The position numbers and the translations under genes were made by a program. Below are positions 1 to 8,461 of a stretch of 64,000 bases of DNA, piece after piece. Within the stretch, counting starts at the first letter, position 1. Every line of letters begins with the position of its first letter. The stretch spans positions 12,975 to 76,974 of the forward strand of contig CALEYW010000099.1 in the NCBI GenBank assembly GCA_937927945.1, read 5' to 3'. This stretch comes from an uncultured candidate division WPS-2 bacterium (GTDB lineage Bacteria > Vulcanimicrobiota > Vulcanimicrobiia > Vulcanimicrobiales > Vulcanimicrobiaceae). The notes below the pieces were generated by a model. That model was not told the DNA's origin. It did not search any database and saw only the letters and a program-made list of their open reading frames with translations.

Positions 1-1435
1 TGCAGAACGAACCGATCCATCGTTTGGGCAGACCGGCGCTGGCGAGAACGAACTTTGCGCCCGCCGCGCCGGTGACGACGAGCCGGTACTTGATCGTGCC
101 GGCGATCGAACCGGGCAGCTCAGGGCCGGTCCACGGCGCGAGGGAGAGCGACGGCGGCGCCCCGGGAACGACGCCCAGCGCGACGGTTCCCTCCTGCGCC
201 TGTTCGATATACCACTGCGCGCGCGGATCAGTCGCCGAAATCTGCTGCGCCGCGGCGAGCGCGCGGTCGAACGCGGCGCGCGCCTTTGCCGGGCGGCGCG
301 CTTCCGACTCCATGCGGCCGTAGTACAGGTTCGTCCGGGCGTTGGCGGCGGGATCGCCGGCCGCGAGCGCGCGCGCGTGCTCGAAGGCGTCTTCCGCCGC
401 CTTGAGATTGCCGCTCTTGGCCAACACGCGCGCCAGCGCCACATACGACGGCGCGGACGGCGTGAGGTCGGCGATCTGCGCGTCGATGGCGGCGAGCCGG
501 ACGTCGTCGGCAAGATGCGAGACGGCGTATGCCTGGCCGCCGAGCGCCGCCGCATCTTTGGGGGCGATCTTGAGCGCCGCTTGATACGCGACGTCGGCTT
601 CGCCCCATTTGCCGAGCGCCGCCGCTTCGTCGCCGCGCAGCCGCGCCAACAGCACTCGCTCGGCGTCGCTCTGCGCGATCGGCGCCAGCGCCGCGATCGC
701 CGCCGCGCGCAGCGTCTCCGCTTCCTGCTGCGTGCGCAGCAAATCGTGATCGCGCGTGGGATCCTCCATCGCTTCGTCGAGCAGATCGTTCGAACTGCCG
801 ATCGCGCGGTCGGCGAGCACGACGTTCGAGCGAATTGTCTCAGGGTCGCCGGTGAACGGATAGTGCGCCGGATCCAAGAGCGCATCGAGTTGCGCTTGGA
901 ATGCGGTCATCAGCGGCGCGCTCGCGTTGCGCTGGGCCGCCGCGACGTACGCGCGAAGCTGCTCGCGCGGCAGCAAGTTATCGGCGTGGCGCGCGCGCAA
1001 GACGCCGGTCGGATCGATCACGAACGTCGTCGGATAGTTCCGGATGTCGTACGTACGGGCGAAATCGCTCGCGCCGGTCGTGACGACCTGCGGATACGGA
1101 ATTCCCTTGGCGGCGACGTACGCGCGCACCGCCGACTCGCTCTCGGTCGTGTCGATCCCCAGGTACGCGACGCCGTGCGCGGCCCCAGCCTTCGCCTCGG
1201 CGATGAAATCCGGCGTTTCGAGCCGGCAGGGCGGGCACCACGAACCCCACACGTTGATGACCAGCGTCTTGCCGCGGTAATCGGCCAACCGGATCCGCTT
1301 GCCGTCGAGCGTGGTGAGCGAGAAGTCCGGCGCCGGAGCGCCGACGACGGGGCCGGGCAGTTCGGCCGCAACGGCGAGCGCCGGCCCGGCAGCGGCAAAA
1401 GCGAAGGCGGCGGCCCACACAGCGATAGGCTTCAT
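1..1435 (-). CDS. Periplasmic TlpA-like thioredoxin/TPR protein (C-terminus cut by window edge)
   Basis: The reading frame opens at an ATG (1435) and runs off the left edge, so at least 478 residues are seen and the C-terminus is missing. Residues 1-24 form a signal peptide (Lys-Pro, then an Ala/Phe-rich core ending Ala-Val-Ala-Ala). Residues 30-165 are a redoxin/TlpA domain with the CXXC motif Trp-Cys-Pro-Pro-Cys (C67, C70) and a cis-Pro region near 'NYPTTF'. Residues from about 225 onward are Ala-rich helical repeats of TPR type. TlpA proteins reduce or isomerise disulfides outside the cytoplasm; the TPR part probably binds a partner. The partner and exact substrate cannot be read from sequence. 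It is the last visible gene of a minus-strand group; the GAF gene upstream is separated by 86 bp with a small hairpin. Confidence 0.8.
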   Translation of the reverse strand, partial: MKPIAVWAAAFAFAAAGPALAVAAELPGPVVGAPAPDFSLTTLDGKRIRLADYRGKTLVINVWGSWCPPCRLETPDFIAEAKAGAAHGVAYLGIDTTESESAVRAYVAAKGIPYPQVVTTGASDFARTYDIRNYPTTFVIDPTGVLRARHADNLLPREQLRAYVAAAQRNASAPLMTAFQAQLDALLDPAHYPFTGDPETIRSNVVLADRAIGSSNDLLDEAMEDPTRDHDLLRTQQEAETLRAAAIAALAPIAQSDAERVLLARLRGDEAAALGKWGEADVAYQAALKIAPKDAAALGGQAYAVSHLADDVRLAAIDAQIADLTPSAPSYVALARVLAKSGNLKAAEDAFEHARALAAGDPAANARTNLYYGRMESEARRPAKARAAFDRALAAAQQISATDPRAQWYIEQAQEGTVALGVVPGAPPSLSLAPWTGPELPGSIAGTIKYRLVVTGAAGAKFVLASAGLPKRWIGSFC

Positions 1436-1496
1436 CGCTTCTACCGACGCCGGGGGCGCCCGCCGGGTTGCGTCCCAGGGCGCCAATTGCTGCGCA

Positions 1497-1516
1497 TCTT
1501 GCCGATCACGGCAAGA
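1497..1516 (-). other. Small inverted repeat between GAF gene and TlpA gene
   Basis: An 8-bp perfect inverted repeat (arms 1497-1504 and 1509-1516, 4-base loop) lies in the 86-bp gap between two minus-strand genes. There is no T-run after it on the minus strand, so it is a weak terminator candidate; it could equally be an mRNA-processing or protein-binding site. Confidence 0.3.
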
Positions 1517-1521
1517 ACATA

Positions 1522-2055
1522 CTATGACGGTCGGGCTGTACCTCCGCGCTGCTCAGCGATCGCTTTGAGCGCGGAGATGCGCAGTTCCATCTCGTCCATC
1601 ACCACTTCGGAGAGGCGCTGCAGAATGTCGGCCTGGCGCGGTGAGAACATGCGCGGTTCGCGATCGATGATGCACAACGTGCCGAGCCGGTGTCCGTCCT
1701 GCGTGCGCAGCGGCGCTGCCGCGTAGAACTGCAGGCCGAACCCGCCGGCGACGAGCGGGTTGGCCAGCGTCCGCGGATCAGCGCGCGCTTCCTCGACGAC
1801 GTACGGCGCATCGTCGAGGATCGCCGACGCGCACAGCCCGGGATCGCGCCCGATCTGGCTGACGTCGTCCAGACCGAGCCGCGACTTGAACCAGATGCGG
1901 TCTTCGTCGACGATCGTGACGAGCGCGATCGGAACGTCGAAGAGCTGGCCGGCGAGCGCCGTGATGCGGTCGAACGAGCCGTCCGGCGGTGTATCGAGGA
2001 TGTCGTAGCGGCGGACGGCTGCGAGCCGTTGCGCTTCTTGGTCGGAATCGATCAT
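1522..2055 (-). CDS. GAF-domain sensory protein
   Basis: A 177-residue soluble protein that is essentially a single GAF domain (about residues 20-165). The opening 'RYDILDTPPDGSFDRIT' and the segment 'DREPRMFSPRQADILQRL' are hallmarks of the GAF proteins usually found in front of GGDEF, kinase or phosphatase domains. No output domain is present. It begins 13 bp after the stop of the RsbU-like phosphatase gene, so the two are probably one transcript and the GAF protein may sense a small ligand or redox state for that pathway. Ligand unknown. Confidence 0.75.
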   Translation of the reverse strand: MIDSDQEAQRLAAVRRYDILDTPPDGSFDRITALAGQLFDVPIALVTIVDEDRIWFKSRLGLDDVSQIGRDPGLCASAILDDAPYVVEEARADPRTLANPLVAGGFGLQFYAAAPLRTQDGHRLGTLCIIDREPRMFSPRQADILQRLSEVVMDEMELRISALKAIAEQRGGTARPS

Positions 2056-2068
2056 CGTTCTCCTTTCG

Positions 2069-3652
2069 TCAGAAGATGATGCGCGCGTGACTGCCCACGC
2101 CGGGGCGTCGCTCGACGGTGAAATCGCGGGACAAGTGCGAGATGAGAAACAACCCGCGCCCGAACTCGCTGTAGAGATCGGCCGGCAGGCGGGGACTGAA
2201 CTCGAAGCCGGGACCTTTGTCGAGCACGTGCAGCACGAAGCGTCCCGAGCGCCGCTCGAGAATCAGCTCGGCGATTCCCGGCGCGTGCCGCACGAGGTTG
2301 GCCAGGATTTCGGAGAGCACGACCTCGACGTCGATGAGCGCGTCCGGCGGGAACTGCGCGCCGATGAGTTCGGCACAGACTTCGCGATGCACGCGGCGCG
2401 CGACGTCGTCCCACACCGGATCGAAGCGCCAGCGCCGCACCGGCGGCGCAGCGGTGACCGAGATCGCCAGGATCGCGACGTCGTCGTTGGACTCGCCCTG
2501 GAGAACCTCGCGGTAGATTCGCTCGGCGACGTCGCCCGTCTCCGACGGTCGCATCTCGCGCAGCGCGCCTTCGAGCCGGCGTTCGCCCTCCATGACATCC
2601 CGCGTCGACTCGATCAGTCCGTCGGTGAACAGCACGAGGATGCTGCCCGCCTGCAAGACGACGTGGTGCACGTCGATTCGCTGGTCGAAGTCGAGACCGA
2701 GCGGAAAGCCGCGCCCGTGGGTCGACTGCACGCTGCCGTCGGGCAGACGGATGCGCGGCGCCGGATGGCCGGCATTTGCGAACGCGCAGTGCTGCGTAAC
2801 CCGGTCGATGACCGCGACGAAGGCCGTGACGAAGCGTTCCGGATGCTGCGCGCGCAAGGTGCGATCCGCGGCTTCCAGCATCAATGCGGGATCCGGATGC
2901 ACTTGGGCCACGCCGCGGATCACCTGGCGCACGTTGACCATCGCGATCGCCGCGTCGAGGCCCGAGCCGACCACGTCGCCGATCGAGAGGACGATGCGCC
3001 CGTCCTGCAGCGTGAACGCGTCGTACCAATCTCCGCCCACCAGCGCCTCGGCGCGGCCGGCCTGGTACACGGCGCTGAAGCGATACCCCTCGAGAGCCGG
3101 CAATTCCGACACGAGCGCGGCGTGCTGAAATGCCAGCGCGACGGAACGTTCGCGCTCGAACCGCCGCGCGTTGCGCAGCGCGAGCGCGCTGCGTCGAGCG
3201 ATCGATTGCAGCAAGAAGAACACGTCCGGCGCGAAGGCCGGGGCCCTGGGCGAGAGGCAAAGATGGATCGCGCCGAGCTCGTGCTCTCCGACGGCGAGCG
3301 GGAAGGTCGCGCAAGCGCCCGCGGCGGTCCGGCGATATCCTTCAGCCGCGTCGCGTTCAGTCCGTCGACCCACCTGCCCGAGCAACGCGGCTTCCGTGAC
3401 CGGATCGCGATGCCGGGCAGCCGCGATCCGGCCCTCGCCGCGATCGTCCAGCAACGTGACGTACGCGCCATCCGCGTAGCGCGGAACGAAGACGGCGGTC
3501 ACGGCGTCGAGCGTCGCCCCCAGGTCCAAGGGTGCGAACACCGCGGACGCAGCGGTATCGAGCGCGCGCAAACGAGCCGCCTCGAGCGATGCGTCCTCTA
3601 CCCGATGGTCGAACAGATCCGTGTTCCCCCGAGGCTGCCGAGCGGCGTTCAC
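2069..3652 (-). CDS. RsbU/SpoIIE-type PP2C phosphatase with GAF and C-terminal anti-sigma-kinase-like ATPase domain
   Basis: A 527-residue cytoplasmic signalling protein with three domains. Residues about 30-165 are GAF-like. Residues about 185-390 are a SpoIIE/RsbU PP2C domain with metal-binding 'GGDWYD' (206-211), 'GDVVGSG' (225-231) and a late 'SNDDVAIL'. Residues about 400-525 are a GHKL ATPase of the RsbW/SpoIIAB type, with N-box 'EILANLVRH', G1 'DKGPGFEF' and G2 'GRGLFLI'. Such proteins act in partner-switching: the phosphatase dephosphorylates an anti-sigma antagonist and the ATPase domain phosphorylates it or binds sigma. Having both activities in one chain is known in other bacteria. 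No STAS antagonist or target sigma factor lies beside it. The start chosen is the first in frame, 235 bp from the divergent aldo/keto reductase. Confidence 0.85.
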   Translation of the reverse strand: MNAARQPRGNTDLFDHRVEDASLEAARLRALDTAASAVFAPLDLGATLDAVTAVFVPRYADGAYVTLLDDRGEGRIAAARHRDPVTEAALLGQVGRRTERDAAEGYRRTAAGACATFPLAVGEHELGAIHLCLSPRAPAFAPDVFFLLQSIARRSALALRNARRFERERSVALAFQHAALVSELPALEGYRFSAVYQAGRAEALVGGDWYDAFTLQDGRIVLSIGDVVGSGLDAAIAMVNVRQVIRGVAQVHPDPALMLEAADRTLRAQHPERFVTAFVAVIDRVTQHCAFANAGHPAPRIRLPDGSVQSTHGRGFPLGLDFDQRIDVHHVVLQAGSILVLFTDGLIESTRDVMEGERRLEGALREMRPSETGDVAERIYREVLQGESNDDVAILAISVTAAPPVRRWRFDPVWDDVARRVHREVCAELIGAQFPPDALIDVEVVLSEILANLVRHAPGIAELILERRSGRFVLHVLDKGPGFEFSPRLPADLYSEFGRGLFLISHLSRDFTVERRPGVGSHARIIF

Positions 3653-3750
3653 CCAAACGCGACGGACAATATGCTACGCCTTTCCCAAAACGGCGGGTTC
3701 CTATCGGTCGCCTGCCGATTTTGCCGGACCAGTGCCCGTTTCTCAGCGGT

Positions 3751-3769
3751 GCTTGACTTGGAGTTAGCG
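3751..3769 (+). promoter_or_regulatory. Possible MerR-type promoter half-site
   Basis: Upstream of the aldo/keto reductase lies a -35-like TTGACT (3753-3758) embedded in 'cttgacttggagtta', which resembles the left half of promoters controlled by MerR/SoxR regulators. The right half of the dyad and a clear -10 box are not present, so this may be a relic or chance. No MerR gene is in the window. Confidence 0.25.
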
Positions 3770-3887
3770 CATCGGCTCACACCGCACGTCGAGCGAGCGA
3801 CCGGCCGGCATTGATTCAAGAGTTTCAGCAGTGTCTCAAGGTGATCCGCGCGAAGCTCGCGCGCGTGGAAACAGCGGGAGACTGACG

Positions 3888-4880
3888 GTGCAGTATCACC
3901 AACTCGGAAAGACCGGACCCACCGTTTCCGCCCTCGGCCTCGGCACCATGGGCATGTCCGGCATGTACGGACCGGCCGATCGCAGCGAGAGCATCGATAC
4001 GATCCACGCTGCGCTCGATGCCGGCGTCACGCTGCTCGACACCGGCGACTTCTACGGCATGGGCCACAACGAAATGCTGATCCGCGAAGCGCTCGCCGGC
4101 GTACCGCGCGAGCAGGTCGTCCTCAGCGTGAAGTTCGGCGGCTTGCGCGATCCGGCCGGAGACTGGTTAGGCTACGACCTGCGGCCGCAGGCGGTGAAGA
4201 ACTTCCTCGCCTATTCGCTCCAGCGGCTCGGCGCAGACTACATCGACGTCTACCGGCCGGCCCGTCTTGACCCGCAGGTACCGATCGAGGAGGCCGTCGG
4301 CGCGATCGGCGAGATGGTGAGGGCCGGCTACGTCCGACACATCGGGCTCTCCGAGGTCGGCGCGGACACGCTGCGGCGAGCTGCGGCCGTTCAGCCGATC
4401 TGCGACCTGCAGATCGAGTATTCGCTGATCTCGCGCGGCATCGAGGATGCGATCTTGCCGACTGCCCGCGAACTCGGAATCGGCATCACCGCATACGGCG
4501 TCCTCTCACGCGGTCTCATCAGCGGTCACTGGCAAAAAGACGCCACCGCACCGAACGACTTCCGCACGTACAGTCCGCGCTTCCAGGGTGCCAACGCCGA
4601 CGCGAACCTTGCACTCGTCGAGGCTTTGCGCAAAGTCGCAGAAGCACTCGGCGTCACGGTCGCACAAGTCGCGATTGCGTGGGTTGCCGCCCGCGGTGAC
4701 GACATCGTGCCGCTCGTCGGCGCGCGCCGCCGCGACCGTCTCGCCGAGGCGCTCGGGGCGCTCGACGTGAAGCTGACCACCGAAAACATCGCCGCAATCG
4801 AACGAGCGATACCTAAAGACGCTGCTGCCGGCGCCCGATATCCCGCCCCGGCGATGGCCAGCCTCGACAGCGAGAGATGA
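3888..4880 (+). CDS. Aldo/keto reductase family protein lacking the catalytic histidine
   Basis: A 330-residue (beta/alpha)8 aldo/keto reductase of the YdhF/IolS-like group that uses NADP(H). The GTG at 3888 is preferred because it has a 'cgggag' ribosome site 8 bases upstream and gives the family's normal N-terminus; an upstream GTG at 3831 would add 19 unlikely residues. Three tetrad residues are visible: Asp51, Tyr56 and Lys82. The usual His in the 'YYxHRxDP' segment is Ala125 in 'VYRPARLDP'. I recall this variant in other bacterial members, so it is probably a stable subfamily and not decay. It stands alone, divergent from the phosphatase gene and convergent with the ABC operon. Substrate unknown. 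Confidence 0.85.
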   Translation: MQYHQLGKTGPTVSALGLGTMGMSGMYGPADRSESIDTIHAALDAGVTLLDTGDFYGMGHNEMLIREALAGVPREQVVLSVKFGGLRDPAGDWLGYDLRPQAVKNFLAYSLQRLGADYIDVYRPARLDPQVPIEEAVGAIGEMVRAGYVRHIGLSEVGADTLRRAAAVQPICDLQIEYSLISRGIEDAILPTARELGIGITAYGVLSRGLISGHWQKDATAPNDFRTYSPRFQGANADANLALVEALRKVAEALGVTVAQVAIAWVAARGDDIVPLVGARRRDRLAEALGALDVKLTTENIAAIERAIPKDAAAGARYPAPAMASLDSER

Positions 4881-4905
4881 CGTCGAATGCGCCGGTTGAG
4901 CCCGA

Positions 4906-5673
4906 TCAGGCTCGCAGCTTCACGCCCGCGGCCGTCATCCGCAGTGCGATGGTGAACGCCGCCGCGGCGAGGACGACGACGACCGTGAGCGCGACCGCGA
5001 GCGGCTCGTCGCCGCGGCTCGTATAGCTGTACCGGAACGCGTCGATCATGTGGAACATGGGGTTGACCAGCGAGATCTTCTGCACCACGGGCGGCAGGAA
5101 GGCCATCGAGGTGAACACGCCGCCGACGAACACCAGCGGCGTGATGAAGAACGTCGTCAGCACGGCGATGTGATCGAACTTCTCGGCCAAGAGGCCGAAG
5201 ACGATCCCGAGCGACGAGAACAGGACCGCGACCAACACGATCGTGAGCAGATACAGCCACCAATTGGTCGGCGCGGTGTGGACGAAGACGATGCCGAGCA
5301 CGGTGATCAGGAGCGCGATGAACACCGCGCGCACGACCCCGGCGACGACGTAACCGAGAACGATCTCGATCGCCGAGAGCGGCGCGATCAGCAGTTCCTG
5401 AATCGAATTCATGAACCGGCCCTGGAAGACCGACGACGAGCTCTCGCTGTAGGTCTGGTCGATCACCTGCAGCATGATGAGCCCAGGGATCAGGAACTGC
5501 GCGTAGGAGACGCCCTGCACGTTCTGGATCCGGCTGCCGAGCGCCAAGCCGAAGACGAAGACGTACAGCAGCGTCTGGATGACCGGCGGCCAGATCACCT
5601 GATTGATGATCGAGAACGTGCGCACGATCTCTCGGCGCACGAGCGTTTCGAACCCGACCGTGTTCACGATCAT
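4906..5673 (-). CDS. ABC-2 type transporter permease
   Basis: A 255-residue integral membrane protein with six predicted transmembrane segments, a short N-terminal amphipathic helix ('ETLVRREIVRTF') and the conserved ABC-2 segment 'FISSMAFLPP'-like 'FTSMAFLPPVVQKISLVNPMFHMIDAFRYSY'-type ending; only short parts are diagnostic. Its ATG overlaps the stop of the ABC ATPase gene by four bases (ATGA), so the two are translated together and form one exporter, probably a homodimer of permeases with two ATPase subunits. This family (NodJ/DrrB/YadH) exports drugs, polysaccharides or lipids; the substrate here is not deducible. Confidence 0.9.
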   Translation of the reverse strand: MIVNTVGFETLVRREIVRTFSIINQVIWPPVIQTLLYVFVFGLALGSRIQNVQGVSYAQFLIPGLIMLQVIDQTYSESSSSVFQGRFMNSIQELLIAPLSAIEIVLGYVVAGVVRAVFIALLITVLGIVFVHTAPTNWWLYLLTIVLVAVLFSSLGIVFGLLAEKFDHIAVLTTFFITPLVFVGGVFTSMAFLPPVVQKISLVNPMFHMIDAFRYSYTSRGDEPLAVALTVVVVLAAAAFTIALRMTAAGVKLRA

Positions 5674-6389
5674 CGGCGGGTGAGCTCCAGGAAGATGTCC
5701 TGCAGCGAGCCGTCGCCGATCAGGTGCTGCGTCTCCTCGAGCGCGATGAGCTTCCCGCTCTGGATGATCCCGATCCGGTCGCAGAGCTCTTCGGCCTCTT
5801 CGAGGTAATGGGTTGTCAGGATGATCGTCGTCCCGTTCGTGTTGAGCTCGCGCAGCAGCGACCAGAGTTCGAGCCGCAGCTCGACGTCGACGCCGGCGGT
5901 CGGTTCGTCGAGGATCACCAAGCGCGGCTCGTGGATCAGCGCGCGCGCCAGCGTCAGCCGCCGCTTCATTCCGCCGGAGAGCTTCGTGTACTCCTGCTTC
6001 GCCTTCGAGGAGAGACCGAAGCGCTCGAGCAGCATGTCGGCGCGTCTGGCAACCGCCGCCCCCTTGATGCCGTAGTAACCGGCCTGAAAAATGAGCACGT
6101 CGCGAATGTTGAGGTACCGGTCGAAGTTGTACTCTTGCGGCGCCAGGCCGACTTGCCGGCGCGCGATTCGCCAGTCGCGCTCGACGTCGTGCCCGAACAG
6201 TGCGATCGAACCCGCAGTGATCTTCGCCAACCCGACGATCGCGTTGATCGTCGTCGTCTTGCCGGCGCCGTTGGGCCCGAGCAAACCGAAGAAGGCGCCC
6301 TCGGCAACCTCGAACGAGATGCCGTCGACCGCCGTGAAATCTCCGTACCGCTTGACGAGCCCGTCGATCTTGAGTGCTGGGATGCTCAC
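5670..6389 (-). CDS. ABC transporter ATP-binding protein (drug/polysaccharide exporter type)
   Basis: A 239-residue ATPase. Walker A 'GPNGAGKTTT', Q-loop 'APQEYNF', signature 'LSGGMKRR', Walker B 'LVILDEPTAGVD' and the switch His in 'TTHYLEEAE' are all intact. The frame stays open far upstream, but the real start is most likely the GTG at 6389, which overlaps the stop of the metallophosphatase gene (GTGA) and starts exactly at the conserved 'ALKIDGLVKRYGD'. It pairs with the ABC-2 permease directly downstream. Confidence 0.9.
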   Translation of the reverse strand: MSIPALKIDGLVKRYGDFTAVDGISFEVAEGAFFGLLGPNGAGKTTTINAIVGLAKITAGSIALFGHDVERDWRIARRQVGLAPQEYNFDRYLNIRDVLIFQAGYYGIKGAAVARRADMLLERFGLSSKAKQEYTKLSGGMKRRLTLARALIHEPRLVILDEPTAGVDVELRLELWSLLRELNTNGTTIILTTHYLEEAEELCDRIGIIQSGKLIALEETQHLIGDGSLQDIFLELTRR

Positions 6390-7123
6390 GGAATCAACGA
6401 ACCCGGCAAGCCGAGCTTTGGATACCGGTGACGGCGCAGCGTCGTGAGGCGCACCTCGAGGTCGGGGATACCGCTCCTCTTCAGCTGCCGCGCGACTTTG
6501 CGCACGTCGAAATCGACCAGCCGCGACTGCACTTCCCAGCCGCCTGCGCGTTCGGTGAGGATCGCGTAGTGCGCACGCGGATCGCCGTTCTTCGGCAGCC
6601 CCGCCGACGCCACGTTCACCAGCGTCCGTCCGCGCCACACGCGCACGTACGGCAGGTGCAGGTGGCCGAACGCGAACGTGCGCTGGACGGCGTCGCCGAA
6701 GAGCCGCTCAAGCTGCTCGTCGTCGGCGTTCGGCCACACGTGTTCGTCGTCGTTCTTCGGGTTGGCATGACAGACCAGCAGGCCGCTTTCGCCCCCTCCG
6801 AACGGGACCGAGGCCGGCAATTCGGCGAGCCAAATCGCCCACTCGCGCCCGATGCGCTTGCGCACCCACTTCACCGCGCGCGCGTCTTCGGGGTCGAGCG
6901 AGTTGCGATCGGAGAGTCCGACCATGCGGTCGGTATTGCCGCGCAGAGCGACCGCGCCGAGTTCGCGCAGGCGCTCGAGCACCTGGCGCGGCTTCGGTCC
7001 GTCCATGCACAGATCGCCGGCGGCAACGAGCACGTCCGCCCCGCCGCGCGACGCGAGGTCCTCGATGCACCGGTTCAACGCATGGAGATTGCCGTGGATA
7101 TCAGAGAGTATCGCGACGCGCAT
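6386..7123 (-). CDS. Metallophosphoesterase (calcineurin-like, YfcE/MJ0936 type)
   Basis: A 245-residue cytoplasmic phosphodiesterase/phosphatase. All dinuclear-metal motifs are visible: 'SDIHGN' (7-12), 'GDLCMDG', 'GNTD', 'CHANP' and 'GHLHLPY'. The C-terminal ~50 residues extend beyond the minimal fold. The 5' end overlaps the amidinotransferase-like gene by 23 bp and the 3' end overlaps the ABC ATPase, so it is part of the same transcript. Family members hydrolyse phosphodiesters or nucleotides in vitro; the true substrate is unknown. Confidence 0.85.
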   Translation of the reverse strand: MRVAILSDIHGNLHALNRCIEDLASRGGADVLVAAGDLCMDGPKPRQVLERLRELGAVALRGNTDRMVGLSDRNSLDPEDARAVKWVRKRIGREWAIWLAELPASVPFGGGESGLLVCHANPKNDDEHVWPNADDEQLERLFGDAVQRTFAFGHLHLPYVRVWRGRTLVNVASAGLPKNGDPRAHYAILTERAGGWEVQSRLVDFDVRKVARQLKRSGIPDLEVRLTTLRRHRYPKLGLPGSLIP

Positions 7124-7976
7124 CGTTCGAGGTGCGCTTCACGGCAAGGACGAGCGAGAACGGTCCGAAACCGGCCTTGCCGAATTCCCACAAGTCGATC
7201 GCTTCGACCGCGATCTTCGCCTTGCGCATGATTGCGAGCGACTCGCGGAAGCGCAGATTGGCCAAGACGCGGCGTTCGCCGAGCGGCAGCACGCCGGCGG
7301 CGAATTCTTCGCCGCGCGGGAGCTCGATGACGTGAAAGCCCGTCACCGGAACGAGGTCGACGCGATCGGGGGCGGCCACGACCGTGTCGGACGCGATGAC
7401 GGAGAACACGTCGCGCAGCCGCGGGACGTCGCGGGCGACGGCGAGTTCCTCCACCGTGTAGCCGTGCTGCGTCACGATCGCTTCGAGCTGCCGCCGGCCG
7501 AGCTCGTTCGATCGCGCGCGGAGCCCGGCACCGGGCAGCGGGACACCGATGAAGATGCGGCCCGGCGCGACGGCGACGTCGGTCGCGTCGAGGACGCCGG
7601 GCGGTTCGATCCGCGCCAAGATCGGAATGCCGAGCGATGCCAGGCGGCGTTCGACCGCGGCCGTCTCGGCCCGCCGCTCGGGCTGCGAAGGGCGCGCGAT
7701 CACCGCGCCTTTGGGGAGCACGATCGCGCAGTCGGCAACCAGTGACTCCGACGGCGCTTCGCTGACCGGGTCGATCTGATGGACGGTGACGCCGCGGTCT
7801 TCCAGCGTGCGGACCAGCACGGCGTGCTGTTCGATCGCGCGATCCGCGATCGGCGAGGGTTCACCCTTCACCGGCCGAAGGCGGTCCACGGCGGTCGAGG
7901 GGCGCAGCACGAGGGCGCCGGCGAGGGCGCCGGCGTCGGAGGAGACAAACGGGGCGGCGATGGGCTTCACGGTCAC
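7101..7976 (-). CDS. Dimethylargininase/amidinotransferase-fold protein with Ser in place of catalytic Cys
   Basis: A 291-residue protein (from GTG 7976; an ATG at 8060 would overlap the DoxX gene by 38 bp) of the DDAH / arginine deiminase pentein fold. The N-terminal 'APFVSSDAGALAGALVLRPS' type opening and the central 'GVLDATDVAV' with Asp, plus 'GFHVIEL' with a conserved His, match the family. In the C-terminal segment 'EFGKAGFGPFSLVLAV' the position normally held by the nucleophilic Cys is Ser274, read directly from the codon TCG. Family members hydrolyse guanidino groups through that Cys, so this copy may be inactive, use a different chemistry, or bind a ligand. It lies between DoxX and the phosphoesterase in one minus-strand run. 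Confidence 0.7.
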   Translation of the reverse strand: MTVKPIAAPFVSSDAGALAGALVLRPSTAVDRLRPVKGEPSPIADRAIEQHAVLVRTLEDRGVTVHQIDPVSEAPSESLVADCAIVLPKGAVIARPSQPERRAETAAVERRLASLGIPILARIEPPGVLDATDVAVAPGRIFIGVPLPGAGLRARSNELGRRQLEAIVTQHGYTVEELAVARDVPRLRDVFSVIASDTVVAAPDRVDLVPVTGFHVIELPRGEEFAAGVLPLGERRVLANLRFRESLAIMRKAKIAVEAIDLWEFGKAGFGPFSLVLAVKRTSNDARRDTL

Positions 7977-8022
7977 GACATGTCCGGTTTCGCCCGCGAG
8001 GCCCGACACCCTCGGGCCGCCG

Positions 8023-8433
8023 TCAGGTCCGCGGTAGGAGCGCGAAGCGGCCTGCCCCACCGATGACGAGCGCGAGCGCGATCGTCACCATCGCGATGTG
8101 GAACTCCACCCCCTCGCCGGCTTGGTGGCCGCTGTAGTTCAGAAAGAATCCGTTCCGCGCGTGGACCAGCACCGCAGCGACGAACATGTCGACGCCGATC
8201 GCCAGCGCCGCGAGGCGGGTGAAGACGCCGAGTACGAGCAGGATCGGGCCGACGAACTCGGCCGCGATCACCAGGTAGGCGACGGCCACCGGCAGGTGCA
8301 TGGCTGTGGTGAAGTCTCCGACGGTTGCCGCGATGCCCGGACCGCCGAACCAGCCCAGCGCCTTCTGTGCGCCGTGCGGGAACATCACGATCGCCAGGCC
8401 GAGCCGCAAGATCAACGAAGCGACGTCGCGCAT
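8023..8433 (-). CDS. DoxX family membrane protein
   Basis: A 136-residue protein with four predicted transmembrane helices. The N-terminal 'RLGLAIVMFPHGAQKALGWFGG' type segment and 'AAEFVGPILLVLGVFTRLAA' are typical of the DoxX/YphA group. DoxX proteins are linked to quinone-dependent redox or to membrane thiol-stress complexes, but the biochemical role of most is unknown. It is the first gene of a minus-strand run that continues through the amidinotransferase-like gene. Confidence 0.8.
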   Translation of the reverse strand: MRDVASLILRLGLAIVMFPHGAQKALGWFGGPGIAATVGDFTTAMHLPVAVAYLVIAAEFVGPILLVLGVFTRLAALAIGVDMFVAAVLVHARNGFFLNYSGHQAGEGVEFHIAMVTIALALVIGGAGRFALLPRT

Positions 8434-8461
8434 AGTGCTGCCTTACCCGCCGAAATGACCG

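Noticed and set aside
377..1726. Long plus-strand open frame opposite the TlpA/TPR gene
   Set aside because: Arg-rich, low-complexity translation with no domain; it is the antisense shadow of a GC-rich gene. The same applies to many long frames opposite 2-3.8 kb, 9-11 kb, 20-25 kb, 30-33 kb and 46-49 kb.
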